Shown here in pieces: positions 34,156 to 43,485 of a stretch of 64,000 nt of DNA. The stretch covers positions 5,208,001 to 5,272,000 of the forward strand of contig OZ244830.1 of assembly GCA_965220425.1 (NCBI GenBank). The letters are read 5' to 3'. Every line of letters starts with the position of its first letter. The stretch's first letter is position 1. This DNA is from Azophilus sp965220425. GTDB taxonomy: Bacteria; Pseudomonadota; Gammaproteobacteria; Pseudomonadales; Azotimanducaceae. Position numbers and translations under genes: made by a program. The notes under the pieces are model-generated. The model was not told the DNA's origin and did not search any database. It worked only from the letters and a program-made list of their open reading frames with translations.

Positions 34156-34929
34156 TCAGGAACACCGGCCGAAGTCCAGCTTGCCGAACCCGATTATGTT
34201 CTTGCCGGCGGGATAGGGATAGGCGACCTTGCTGTGCGAGAGACCGCTGTCCAACAGTGCAACCATCGTGTTGATCGCGAGCGTGATGGGATTGATCACC
34301 TGTACCGGTAAACCGCGCGCCTCGAGGCCGGCCCGCAGCGCATCGGCCATCGAGGAGAAGCGGGTGCACCCGAGTACCAGCACGTCCGCGTCATCCTCGC
34401 GCACGGCGAGTTCACCGGCGTCCACCAGCAATGCGGTGGTCCGCTCGACATCGGTGTCGATCTCCAGGACCGGGATGTCGATGTTGCGGCAGGAGGCGAA
34501 ACTCTCGCTGACGCCGTAGCGCCGCACCTCTTCCTCGAACAGCCGCGCAACCACATCGAGCTCGACCAAGATGCTGAAGCGGCGGCCCAGCAGGGTCGCC
34601 ACCTGCATGGACAGGCGTCCGGGTCCAAGGACGGGAACGGCGACGCATTCCCGAACCACATCGACGCCCGGGTCCGCCATGCAGTCGATGACCAGGCCGT
34701 CGACGCCTTCCCGCTCGGCCTCCAACGCCCTGATGACCAGATCGGGCACCAGCATCGCTTCTTCCGTGCGGTACTCGATGGATTGAGGACCCCGGTCGAG
34801 AAACGCGCTCGAGAGTTTCAGCCCGTCGCGTTCCAGCGGTTTCAGGGTCTCCGCATAGGTACTCTCCGGGCTCCAGTTGCCGCTCCGGACAACAGGGGAG
34901 ATCATTCTGATGTGCTTGGTCTTACGCAT
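34156..34929 (-). CDS. Asp/Glu/hydantoin racemase family protein
   Basis: About 257 residues of the PLP-independent, two-cysteine racemase superfamily. It starts MRKTKHIRMISPVV. The first catalytic Cys region is DGLVIDCMADPGVDVVRECV, and the second is VLVLGCTRFSSMADALR. VPVLGPGRLSMQVATLLGRR matches hydantoin racemases. It interconverts D and L forms of 5-substituted hydantoins or amino acids. ATG 34929 has GGAG upstream. It is the last gene of the first permease-HyuA-DUF917 cassette, which strengthens the hydantoin assignment. Confidence 0.82.
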   Translation of the reverse strand: MRKTKHIRMISPVVRSGNWSPESTYAETLKPLERDGLKLSSAFLDRGPQSIEYRTEEAMLVPDLVIRALEAEREGVDGLVIDCMADPGVDVVRECVAVPVLGPGRLSMQVATLLGRRFSILVELDVVARLFEEEVRRYGVSESFASCRNIDIPVLEIDTDVERTTALLVDAGELAVREDDADVLVLGCTRFSSMADALRAGLEARGLPVQVINPITLAINTMVALLDSGLSHSKVAYPYPAGKNIIGFGKLDFGRCS

Positions 34930-34945
34930 GCTGCGCTCCACTTGA

Positions 34946-36031
34946 TCAAAGGTTCTCCAACGGTACGAAATCCACATCGAATCCAAACGCTCGCGGCCCG
35001 ATGCGGCTGAGCGCCTCCGGCGTGCGGCAGATACCCGGCGCTCCGATGGCGATGACGGTTACGCGCTGACCGTAAGAGACCCGGTCGCTGGTAATGGGAA
35101 CGGCCGTTTCGCTGTCGACCATCGAGATCAGGTCCGGGACGGATGCCGTGACGGCGCCGTCCCGGGTCGCGAGAAGAAACTCGTTCTGTACGGATATGCG
35201 CATCGGGCCGCCATCGCCCTCCAGGTCTTCCACCACGATCGTCGCATAGTCGAACCCGCCCCTGGTCTTGCGCTCCACATCCACCACCTTGCCGCGCAGC
35301 AACCGCTTGACCGTGCCATAGACGGAAGCCTCGGCCAATGCGCGCAATTCCTCGACAAACGAATCGGCGTCGTTGCTCGACCTCTTGAGGCTGCGGCCGA
35401 TTTCCAGACAGAAGCCGATGCTGCCCGGAATCGATACTTTCCTGACCAGGGCGCCGGTCATCATGCTTTCCGCACTCGTGCACTGCCCGCCCATGGCAAG
35501 GGCGATGTTGCGGGTGATGCGCTCTGCCTTGGCGGTTTCGTTTGCGGTAACGATCGCGTTGTTGCCATGCTCATCCACTACCACCATCGGCGTGCCGTTG
35601 ACACCGTTGATACTGAAGGTGGTCATCTGCATTTCGGGCAGTGCGCGCCCCATGCCGTCGCCGTCCAGAACCGGAATCCGGCGGCGCGCCGCGGCTATGA
35701 ACGTAAGCAGCGAATTGATACCACCGACTTCGAACGCGATCAACGCATCCGCTTTTTTCCCCACGAACCGCTCGAGCCGTTCGAGGGCCCAGTCCTGCTC
35801 CCGGCCATTGGGAAGTTTTTCCAGTGAGATCGTCGGCGCGCCGATACCGCCGACGGCGACCACAATCGCCTCGTCGTCGAGTTCGCCGAGCGCCAGCAGC
35901 TCCACATCGCCGTACTCGGCAAGCATCCGCCGGGCGATCAGGGCTCCGACGTAGGGATCTCCGCCGCCGCCGGTTGCGAGAAACGACGAACCGGTTGCAA
36001 TGTCGTCTATGTCGTGTGGGGAGATCTTCAT
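34946..36031 (-). CDS. DUF917 (S-methyl-thiohydantoin-desulfurase-type) protein, cassette A
   Basis: A 361-residue DUF917 protein (Pfam later named this family for S-methyl-thiohydantoin desulfurase). It opens with the glycine-rich GSSFLATGGGGDPYVGALIA. VAVGGIGAPTISLEKLP, FEVGGINSLLTFIAAARRRI and PVLDGDGMGRALPEMQMTTF are the conserved core, and VTVIAIGAPGICRTPEALS is the tail. The members act with HyuA-like hydantoinases on cyclic ureides. It starts 12 bases after the HyuA-like gene and is followed by the racemase. It is a paralogue of the protein at 39298-40425. Confidence 0.88.
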   Translation of the reverse strand: MKISPHDIDDIATGSSFLATGGGGDPYVGALIARRMLAEYGDVELLALGELDDEAIVVAVGGIGAPTISLEKLPNGREQDWALERLERFVGKKADALIAFEVGGINSLLTFIAAARRRIPVLDGDGMGRALPEMQMTTFSINGVNGTPMVVVDEHGNNAIVTANETAKAERITRNIALAMGGQCTSAESMMTGALVRKVSIPGSIGFCLEIGRSLKRSSNDADSFVEELRALAEASVYGTVKRLLRGKVVDVERKTRGGFDYATIVVEDLEGDGGPMRISVQNEFLLATRDGAVTASVPDLISMVDSETAVPITSDRVSYGQRVTVIAIGAPGICRTPEALSRIGPRAFGFDVDFVPLENL

Positions 36032-36043
36032 CGCATGGTGGCT

Positions 36044-37582
36044 TCAAACGGCCAGATCGCCCACGGCGCGAACGCGAAGGCGCACCGTTTCCTCCGGCAT
36101 GTAAGGGAGGGGTATCTCATCGATCGACGCGATCTCCAGGCACTCCGGCGCGGCGCCGCCCGCCAGCGCGTTCTGTTTTGCCGTGGCGCCGGCCTGTGCG
36201 ATCGCCTGTTCGCGCGACTCGGTTCCTGGACGGTGCAGCAACTCGCACTCACCGCTGACTTTCGCAAGCGCCGCCCCCACGGCGTTGGCGACGCCGCAAT
36301 GCGGTGGACGATGAATTCCCGAGATGCCGGGGATGCTGTCGCCGACAAGAAACTCGCCGCCGCCGACTACGATCAGCGGAAGCGGTTCCGGCCTGGTTTT
36401 CATCTGATCGACCGCGCGCGCAACCTGTTCCTGCATCGCGGCGATCGCCGTATCGACGACATCCGGCGGCACCGCGCCCAACGCGCGCGCATCGCCCAGT
36501 TCGGCGCGTCCGGCGGCGACCGCGATATCCGTGGCGGTCAGGGTATCGCCGCCGAAGCAGATCGCCTCCGCGCCCAGACGGCGCCCCACCGATCGCGGCC
36601 CGACCGTCCGTCCGTTCCCGGCGACGATGCTGCCGCCGCCCAGGCCAATGGAAAGAACGTCCGGCATCCTGAAATTCGAGCGCACGCCGCCGATTTCCAC
36701 ATTGAAGCTCGACTCGCGCGGAAAGCCGGCAATCAGCATGCCGACATCGGTAGTCGTGCCGCCCACGTCCGCAACGATGCCGTGGTCGATGCCCGAAAGA
36801 TGAGCCGCCCCGCGCATGGAGTTGGTCGGACCGCACGAGAAGGTCAACACCGGAAAGCGGCGAACCCTGTGCGAAGGCATGACCGTCCCATCGTTCTGAC
36901 TGACAAAGAACGGCGCCTCTATGTCGAAGCCGGAAAGCGCTTCCTCGAACGCGCTGACGACCCGTTCCGACATGCGCAGCAGCGAGGCGTTCAGCAATGC
37001 AGCGTTTTCGCGCTCCAGAAGACCGAGCCGCCCCAACTCATGCGACAGCACGACGGGCATGCCGGGCATCTTCGCCTTGAGCAGCTTGCCCGCGGTGATC
37101 TCCATTTGCGGACTGAGCGGCGAAAATACGGATGAGATCGCCACGGCCCGGGCATTCGTCCCGGCAATCCGCGCAAATACCCCTTCCAGTTCCACGGTAT
37201 CGAGCGGAGATACTTCGCTACCGTCGAATTCGTTGCCGCCGTGCACCATGTAGCCCTGGTTGCCGAGCGCCTGCGCAAGGTCTTCCGGCCAGTCCACCAT
37301 CGGCGGCAGACACTCCCCGGCGGGCAGGCCAAGGCGAATGACGGCCACCTCCGACAGTTGACGCCGCTCCACCACCGCGTTGGTGAACTGGGTCGTACCG
37401 AGCATCACCGCATCGATTCCGCTCCTCTGAAACTGAATGGCATCGAGCACCACTTCCAATGCTTCGAGGATTCCGCCGGCGATGTCCTGTGAAGTCACTG
37501 CCTTGTGAGAAGCAACCACCCGGTCCCCATCGACGATGACCGCATCCGTGTGCGTCCCGCCGACATCGATGCCGACTCTCAT
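36044..37582 (-). CDS. HyuA-like hydantoinase/5-oxoprolinase family protein, cassette A
   Basis: About 512 residues. It begins MRVGIDVGGTHTDAVIVDGD, the ATP-phosphate loop of the hydantoinase/oxoprolinase/acetone-carboxylase-like actin fold. Also visible: VMLGTTQFTNAVVERRQLSE, FSCGPTNSMRGAAHLSG and IVADVGGTTTDVGMLIAGFP. It is shorter than classical HyuA (about 690), as is usual for members paired with DUF917. Probable role: ATP-driven ring opening of a hydantoin-like compound. ATG overlaps the permease stop (ATGA at 37579-37582), so translation is coupled. Confidence 0.9.
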   Translation of the reverse strand: MRVGIDVGGTHTDAVIVDGDRVVASHKAVTSQDIAGGILEALEVVLDAIQFQRSGIDAVMLGTTQFTNAVVERRQLSEVAVIRLGLPAGECLPPMVDWPEDLAQALGNQGYMVHGGNEFDGSEVSPLDTVELEGVFARIAGTNARAVAISSVFSPLSPQMEITAGKLLKAKMPGMPVVLSHELGRLGLLERENAALLNASLLRMSERVVSAFEEALSGFDIEAPFFVSQNDGTVMPSHRVRRFPVLTFSCGPTNSMRGAAHLSGIDHGIVADVGGTTTDVGMLIAGFPRESSFNVEIGGVRSNFRMPDVLSIGLGGGSIVAGNGRTVGPRSVGRRLGAEAICFGGDTLTATDIAVAAGRAELGDARALGAVPPDVVDTAIAAMQEQVARAVDQMKTRPEPLPLIVVGGGEFLVGDSIPGISGIHRPPHCGVANAVGAALAKVSGECELLHRPGTESREQAIAQAGATAKQNALAGGAAPECLEIASIDEIPLPYMPEETVRLRVRAVGDLAV

Positions 37583-38886
37583 TGGGCGCCGCCTCGATCG
37601 CCGGCCGCGGAGGTGTGGGCGCGCCGCGCTTTCATCAACAGGATGTAGACGATGGCCGGTACGAGCAACGCATCGATGATCGACGACCCGGTCAGTGTCA
37701 TCATTGCCTCGGCCGTCGCGTAACTGGCCGCCGAGCCGGCAAACCATGCGGCAAGCGCGGGCCAGGAGACGGACGCAAGCTTCGGCAGATCTTCGAGATG
37801 GTATTGCCGATTGCGCAGGAAGAAGAAATCGGTGATGTAGATGCTGCCTACGGGCGTGAACAGCACGCTCAGGTAAATCAGGAACGGAACGAAATGGTCG
37901 AGAATGCCGAGAAAGGTAACGAGCGTTCCCACGGTTCCGCAGACGACCGTCATCTTCCAGCCGGCAAACCTGGGTACGACCGCGGACATGCTGAGCGAAG
38001 AGCCATAGAGGTTGATCGAATTCGCCGTCCAGGTCGAACAGACAACCAGCGCGAACGCCCCCGTACCGAGCCCCACCGCAACCATGATCTGCAACGTCTC
38101 GCCGGTGCCGGTGGCAAGGCTCGCCATAGCCGCGACCACATAGACCAGTGTCGACGCCACCAGGAAGGTTAGAAACGATGCGAAAACCGCATCCCCGGAG
38201 GTCTTGACGAATCTGGTCACGTCGGGAATCAGCACCGCACCCAGAATCAGGCCGCCGACGGTCGCGGCGACACCCTCGTTGAAGGTCAGTGTTCCGGTAC
38301 CCGCAATGTCAATGACTGCCGAAAGCGGCCGGTCGCTGAAAACCATATAAAGCAGGACTGCCATCAGCGCGACCATCAGCGGTACGACGATCAGTGCAAG
38401 ACGGTTCAACAACCGGAATCCGAACATGGTGGAGACCACCATCAACAGCCCGCCCGACAGAATGTAGGCCGCCTCGCCCAGGTGCAGACCCAACTGATCG
38501 GCCGCGAGACCCTGCGCGGCCCGGGCGAACAACCCCAACTGCACGCCGAACCAGCCGAACTGGGAGATTGCAAATGCCAGATTGACTGCCTTGGAGCCCT
38601 TCTCTCCGAAGGCAAACTGGATCAGCATGTAAGAGGTCAGCCGCGCTTTCGCACCGATGACAGCCGTGACGGCGCCGAGAACCGCAAGGAACAGGCCCCC
38701 GGCCAGGAAAGCGCCGATACCGGTCAAGAGGCCGAGCGCACTACCGATCTTTACTCCGCCGACGAGGCCCGGGACGCTGAATGCCTGGGCGGAATACAAC
38801 AGGCCGACGCGAAGTCCGCCGACGGTCCGGGATTCCGGGACCCGGCTTGTCGCATGATCTTCCAGTAGATCGCCGACATCCATCAT
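37579..38886 (-). CDS. NCS1-family cytosine/purine/hydantoin permease, cassette A
   Basis: About 435 residues with roughly 12 transmembrane segments, typical of the NCS1 (CodB/Mhp1-like) family for cytosine, purines, allantoin or hydantoins. VGGVKIGSALGLLTGIGAFL, FGEKGSKAVNLAFAISQFGW and WTANSINLYGSSLSMSAVVP are family landmarks. ATGATG near 38883-38886 follows AGGAGG closely; a GTG at 38898 is an alternative. It is the first gene of the operon permease - HyuA - DUF917 - racemase. Confidence 0.88.
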   Translation of the reverse strand: MMDVGDLLEDHATSRVPESRTVGGLRVGLLYSAQAFSVPGLVGGVKIGSALGLLTGIGAFLAGGLFLAVLGAVTAVIGAKARLTSYMLIQFAFGEKGSKAVNLAFAISQFGWFGVQLGLFARAAQGLAADQLGLHLGEAAYILSGGLLMVVSTMFGFRLLNRLALIVVPLMVALMAVLLYMVFSDRPLSAVIDIAGTGTLTFNEGVAATVGGLILGAVLIPDVTRFVKTSGDAVFASFLTFLVASTLVYVVAAMASLATGTGETLQIMVAVGLGTGAFALVVCSTWTANSINLYGSSLSMSAVVPRFAGWKMTVVCGTVGTLVTFLGILDHFVPFLIYLSVLFTPVGSIYITDFFFLRNRQYHLEDLPKLASVSWPALAAWFAGSAASYATAEAMMTLTGSSIIDALLVPAIVYILLMKARRAHTSAAGDRGGAQ

Positions 38887-39234
38887 GCCTCCTGACACAT
38901 GCGGGTTTCCTCGATCCCCCGGTCGTCCAAGACTCCTTTGGCAGCCCTGACGTGAACGGATGAGTCAAGTTTTTCGTTCAGCGTCCCGGAGTTGCGGAGC
39001 AACTCGATTGCGCCGCCGGAGGCGACACGCCCAGACCTACCGCGCGATCCGGGTTACTTCTTCTCGTATCCGTTATCCCTGGACGCCCGCTTGCGGCGCT
39101 TTGCCCATCCCCGCACCGGAACAAAGGCTGGAACTCTACCAGATCGTTGCAACCGACGTTCTCGTCACCACCTGCCCCAGCCCGCGTCACCGGCGCGCCC
39201 ATGCCTTCCCCAGGCAGCAGGTGCAACGGCTCGA

Positions 39235-39315
39235 TGTTTGGGGTCAGAGTAAAAACTCAAGAGTTTTTACTCTGACCCCAAACATTCCAAAGAGTTTTTA
39301 CTCTGACCCCAAACA
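39235..39315. repeat. Three perfect 24-bp units forming a long hairpin
   Basis: The unit containing GGGGTCAGAGTAAAAACTC occurs at 39235-39258, inverted at 39261-39284 (two-base loop) and inverted again at 39292-39315. All three are identical over 24 bases. It resembles dispersed repeats linked to REP-associated tyrosine transposases, but no transposase is present here. The third unit provides the last codons and stop of the downstream-strand DUF917 gene. The rest of 38899-39234 shows no gene. Confidence 0.8.
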
Positions 39316-40425
39316 TCCTGGCAACGGTCGGTGATAGCGCTGCAGATCTTCGACGGGCACATAGTCGAATGGAAGGCCGAAGCAGGACGGCGCCACAATG
39401 CGCATCGCGGCTTCCCGACGGTAGAAGGCCGGGCAGCCGGTGCCGAGCACCGTGACGCGCTGACCGTAGCGCAACCGCTCCGTATTGATCGGCGTTGACG
39501 TCTCGCTATCGAGGATCGTGATCAGGTCCGGTACCGAGACCAGCACCTGTTCACCGACCTGCGCCGACAGGTACTCGTTCCTGACGTTGACGGTCAGCGG
39601 CTCGGTTGCCTGATCGAATGGTTCGATGACAGCCCTTCCCACATCGAATCCGCCTTCGATTCGGCTCGCAAAATCCACCACTTTTCCGGAGAAAATATGG
39701 AACATGCCGCCGTAGAGGGATGTCGCGAAAAGCTCCCTCAGCGGCCCCAGGATCCTGCCGGCCGCTCCCCGGTATTCGCGAAGCGTGCGCCCTACGGCCA
39801 TCGAGAACGATACGGTCCCGGGTACCACGGATTCCTTGAGCTGACGGCCGCTCATGGGGTGTTCGGCGGCCAGGATCATGCCACCCATTGCCATCGCGAG
39901 GCTGCGGATGTGCCGTTCGTAGGTGTCGGTCGAGTCGGTCGACAACGATGCCGTGTTTCCCATGTAGTCCAGTGCTACGGCCGGGGTCGGCCTGACGCCC
40001 GCAATCGGGTACGTCATCATCTGGGCGGCGGGAAGGGCGCGCCCCATGCCATCGCCGTCGATGATCGGCACGCCGTGACTGACGGCGGCCATGATCGGAA
40101 TAAGGGAGTTGCCGCCACCGATCTCGAACGGCACCACCGCATCGACCCTGCGTCCGACGAGCTTCTCGAACGCGTCAACGACCTTGGCCGGATCCTGAAC
40201 AGACGGAAGGAGTTCGAGGCTGACCGTGGGGGCGCCTACATTGCCGACGGCGACCACGAACGCATCGTCATCGAGGTCGTCAACGGCGATCATCTCCGCC
40301 GGGCCGACATCGCTGAGCAGGTTGTACGTCGCGAGTTTGGCGACATAGGGGTCCCCGCCGCCGCCGGTTGCGAGAAACACGGCTCCCGCGGACAGGTCGT
40401 CGAGATCGTCAGCCGCTATCTGCAT
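39298..40425 (-). CDS. DUF917 protein, cassette B
   Basis: About 375 residues, paralogue of 34946-36031, with the same core: GAVFLATGGGGDPYVAKLAT, VAVGNVGAPTVSLELLPSV, FEIGGGNSLIPIMAAVSHGV and IIDGDGMGRALPAAQM. ATG 40425 is chosen by alignment with the paralogue; ATG 40467 is possible. It overlaps the end of the HyuA-like gene by 17 bases. The last residues (CLGSE and stop) are encoded by a 24-bp repeat unit, so the original C-terminus was replaced when the repeat inserted. Confidence 0.87.
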   Translation of the reverse strand: MQIAADDLDDLSAGAVFLATGGGGDPYVAKLATYNLLSDVGPAEMIAVDDLDDDAFVVAVGNVGAPTVSLELLPSVQDPAKVVDAFEKLVGRRVDAVVPFEIGGGNSLIPIMAAVSHGVPIIDGDGMGRALPAAQMMTYPIAGVRPTPAVALDYMGNTASLSTDSTDTYERHIRSLAMAMGGMILAAEHPMSGRQLKESVVPGTVSFSMAVGRTLREYRGAAGRILGPLRELFATSLYGGMFHIFSGKVVDFASRIEGGFDVGRAVIEPFDQATEPLTVNVRNEYLSAQVGEQVLVSVPDLITILDSETSTPINTERLRYGQRVTVLGTGCPAFYRREAAMRIVAPSCFGLPFDYVPVEDLQRYHRPLPGCLGSE

Positions 40426-42001
40426 TTCGAGCGGCCCGCGCCGGTTCCCGATCGAATCCCGCGACATCGCCCACCACCTTTACGCGAACCCGGGTTGCAT
40501 CGCCATCCATGTACGAGATTCTGGTCTCTTCGATATCCGCCACTCGAAGCGAGGCGGCATCCGCTCCGGCTTCGATCGCGAGTTGTCGAGCCTCCGCCGT
40601 TGTCGCCTGAATCGCGTCGTCCCGCGCGACCCTGGCATAGGAGATCATCTTTTCGGCCTCTCCGCCTGCCTGCGCTATCGCCGCGCCGATCGCATTCGCC
40701 ACTCCGCAGTATTGCGGGCGGAGCATCTGCGATGCGGCATCGAGTTGCCTGGTGACGAGCAGCGATCCGCCGCCCACCAGCAACACGGGGATGGGCTCGC
40801 TGCCCGGTTTCATTTTCTCGATGCCGTTGTTCAGCAGGCCCTGTATCGTCGTTGTCGCGTTGGCAATCACGTTTTCGTCCAGGCGCCGGACCTTTTCGCG
40901 ATCGCCAACGTCCGCGCTGCCCGCAGCAACGACCACATCCGTCGCGGTCAGGGTGTTGCCGCCGAACACCAATCCTTCCGTAACCAGGTTGTGCCCGACA
41001 GACCGCGGCCCGACCGAGGCGCCGTCATCGCGCACGTAGCTGCCGCCACCCAGCCCGAGGGACAGTATGTCCGGCATGCGGAAATTGGTCCTGACGCCGC
41101 CGACTTCGATGACCATATTGGACTCTCGGGGAAATCCGTTCTGCAGGACGCCGATGTCCGAAGTGGTGCCCCCGATGTCGACAACGATGGCATCGCCGAG
41201 GCCGCTGAGTTTCGATGCGCCGCGGAGCGAGTTCGTCGGCCCCGACGCAAACGTGAGAACGGGGAAACGCTTCGCGAACTCCGCATCCATCAGTGTGCCG
41301 TCGTTCTGACTGACGAAAAAGCGGCACTTCAGCCCTCGGGTTCTTATCGCCTGGGTGAAAGAAGAGACCACCCGCTCGGCGAACGCAAGCAGGCTCGCAT
41401 TGAGCAGCGATGCATTCTCTCTTTCGATGATGCCCAGCCGCCCGATCCTGTGGGACGTTGACACTTCGATGCCGGGAATGGCGGCCTCGACCGCGTTGGC
41501 GACGGCGAGTTCCGGGGCCGGGTTCATGGGCGAGAACACCGAGGCAATGGAAACGGAGCGGATCTTCCTGGCCCTGAGGTCGTCGATCATCCTGCGAATT
41601 TCCCGGGTGTCGAGTTCGGCCAGTTTCCAGCCGTCAAAGAGGTAGCCGCCATGCAACATGTACGCGGCATCACCCAGGGCGCGAGAGATGTCTTCGGGCC
41701 ATCCGGACTTCGGCGGCACGCCGGCGCCCGAAGGCAGCCCGATACGCACGGCGGCCACTTCCGCCAGTTCCCTGCGTTCGACCACCGCGTTCGTGAACTG
41801 CGTCGTCCCCAGCATCACCGCCTGTATCGACGGCTCGATTCCCGGTGCGTCGCCCAGTATGGATTCGAGAGCGTTCAGGATGCCGCTGAGCACGTCCGCG
41901 GTCGTCAGCGCCTTGGTCGCGACGATCACGTTGTCGCCGTCCATCAGAACGGCATCGGTGTGGGTGCCGCCGACATCGATACCGATTCTAAGCATCGGCA
42001 T
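40409..42001 (-). CDS. HyuA-like hydantoinase/5-oxoprolinase family protein, cassette B
   Basis: About 530 residues, paralogue of the cassette A enzyme. LRIGIDVGGTHTDAVLMDGD, VMLGTTQFTNAVVERRELAE, FASGPTNSLRGASKLSG and IVVDIGGTTSDIGVLQNGFP give the phosphate-binding actin-like fold. The start is ATG 42001 or 41995, both inside the permease tail, so the genes overlap. Having two divergent copies suggests two substrates, for example a hydantoin and a thiohydantoin, rather than simple dosage. Confidence 0.9.
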   Translation of the reverse strand: MPMLRIGIDVGGTHTDAVLMDGDNVIVATKALTTADVLSGILNALESILGDAPGIEPSIQAVMLGTTQFTNAVVERRELAEVAAVRIGLPSGAGVPPKSGWPEDISRALGDAAYMLHGGYLFDGWKLAELDTREIRRMIDDLRARKIRSVSIASVFSPMNPAPELAVANAVEAAIPGIEVSTSHRIGRLGIIERENASLLNASLLAFAERVVSSFTQAIRTRGLKCRFFVSQNDGTLMDAEFAKRFPVLTFASGPTNSLRGASKLSGLGDAIVVDIGGTTSDIGVLQNGFPRESNMVIEVGGVRTNFRMPDILSLGLGGGSYVRDDGASVGPRSVGHNLVTEGLVFGGNTLTATDVVVAAGSADVGDREKVRRLDENVIANATTTIQGLLNNGIEKMKPGSEPIPVLLVGGGSLLVTRQLDAASQMLRPQYCGVANAIGAAIAQAGGEAEKMISYARVARDDAIQATTAEARQLAIEAGADAASLRVADIEETRISYMDGDATRVRVKVVGDVAGFDREPARAARNADSG

Positions 42002-43328
42002 TCTCTTGTCCGGCGGTGGATCGAGGCACAGTCCGGGTCAGTGTTCCAAGCAGGTAACAGGAGAGGGCGGACACCACCATCGCGTCGACCGCGGCAATGC
42101 CGCTGATGTTCAGGATGTCGACGGAACCCAGGAGGGCGACCGCGGCGCCGAAGGCCCAGGACGCCGTCGCCCTCCACTCGATCGGTGCAATGCGCCGCAG
42201 CGCGGTTGCCGTATAGGCTGTGCGGCGAACCACGATGTAGTCGACGGCGATGACGCCGGCAACGGGAACGAAAACAACGGCGAGGTAGAAAAGGAAGTCC
42301 AGGAAGAAATCGAGAATGTCGGCGAAGGCGGCAAGCGTTCCGAGCGCCCCGAGCACCAGTACGAACGTTCGCTGGGAGACTTGTGGCAGCGATGCGCGGC
42401 TACTCAACGAAGCGCTGTACAGATTCAGGGAGTTCAGCACCCAGCTACCGAATATCACGATGGCAAAGGCGCCGATGCCGATGCCCATTGCAATCATGAT
42501 TGCGAGAAAGTCGGCGTTGGCGACGGCAACCGCGGCAAACCCGCCGGCGAGCATGACGAGAACGTTGACAATCAGGTAAGACAGGACGGCGGTAAGCGCT
42601 GCTCCGTACCACTCGCGAACGAACCGGGTGATGTCCGGCAGGATGACGGCGCCCACGATAACGGTGCCGACCACCGTGGATACCGCATCGCCAAACGACA
42701 GCCCCGGCCAACGTCTGGCCGGCAGGAGGTCCGCGAGCGGCACGGTCCCCAGGGATCGATGCAGCAGGACCACGGTCACCGTGGCCAACACGGGCACCAG
42801 GACCAGCGACAGAACATTGATCGCCCGGAACCCGTACAGTGTAGTGAACGTCATGAGTGCGCCGGCGATCAACTCGACCGCATAGACATTCGCCGATAAC
42901 CCGAACTCGTCCTGCAACAGGCGCAGTACGGCGCCTCCGAACAGGTCGATATTGACGCCGAACCAACCGAGCAGCGACACCGCAAAAGCCAGGTTGATAA
43001 CCATCGCGCCCCGGTTGCCGAAGGCGATCCGGCTGAGCATGTAGGAGCTCAGCCGGGTGCGCGCCCCGATCGTGCCGGTTACCGCGCCGATCGCGGCCAG
43101 GATTGCACATCCCGCAATGATCGCAATCACCGCGGCGGCGCCGTCCGCGGCGCCGAAAACCTGAACGCCGGTGACGAAAGTCGGCATCGAAAAGCCGACC
43201 ATTGCGCTGACTATGGCGACACGGATCCACGCGTAGGTCTCATTCTCCGGAACCGGCCGGGTCGCATGTTCCGTCAGGCTTTCTGTTTCTTCCGTATCGA
43301 TCAATCGAGCGCTCCGTCGTCCGGCCAA
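41988..43328 (-). CDS. NCS1-family permease, cassette B
   Basis: About 446 residues, 12 membrane segments, NCS1 family. SMPTFVTGVQVFGAADGAAA, FGNRGAMVINLAFAVSLLGW and WVLNSLNLYSASLSSRASLP match the cassette A permease. The N-terminus is uncertain. The longest frame starts at TTG 43328, immediately next to a fragment of dispersed repeat B (43329-43362), and other TTG codons follow. The repeat may have displaced the native start region. First gene of permease - HyuA - DUF917 cassette B. Confidence 0.83.
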   Translation of the reverse strand: MAGRRSARLIDTEETESLTEHATRPVPENETYAWIRVAIVSAMVGFSMPTFVTGVQVFGAADGAAAVIAIIAGCAILAAIGAVTGTIGARTRLSSYMLSRIAFGNRGAMVINLAFAVSLLGWFGVNIDLFGGAVLRLLQDEFGLSANVYAVELIAGALMTFTTLYGFRAINVLSLVLVPVLATVTVVLLHRSLGTVPLADLLPARRWPGLSFGDAVSTVVGTVIVGAVILPDITRFVREWYGAALTAVLSYLIVNVLVMLAGGFAAVAVANADFLAIMIAMGIGIGAFAIVIFGSWVLNSLNLYSASLSSRASLPQVSQRTFVLVLGALGTLAAFADILDFFLDFLFYLAVVFVPVAGVIAVDYIVVRRTAYTATALRRIAPIEWRATASWAFGAAVALLGSVDILNISGIAAVDAMVVSALSCYLLGTLTRTVPRSTAGQENADA

Positions 43329-43362
43329 CCCGCATATTGCACCAAGGCACGCGATGATTGCC
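43329..43362 (+). repeat. Partial copy of dispersed repeat B
   Basis: CCGCATATTGCACCAAGGC then ACGCGATGATTGCC matches the start of repeat B at 26166 and 57616 (minus). Only the first 34 bases are present. The rest of 43363-43485 shows nothing. Confidence 0.55.
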
Positions 43363-43485
43363 GGCTCCGCAAGTCGAGACCGCCGCTTCGTTTCGAGGCT
43401 TCCTTACGATGTCCGATGGCGTGGACTCCGTTCGGAACGCGCCTGGGCTGAACCGTTTCTCGTCCTTGAAACCATCCTGCCCTGC

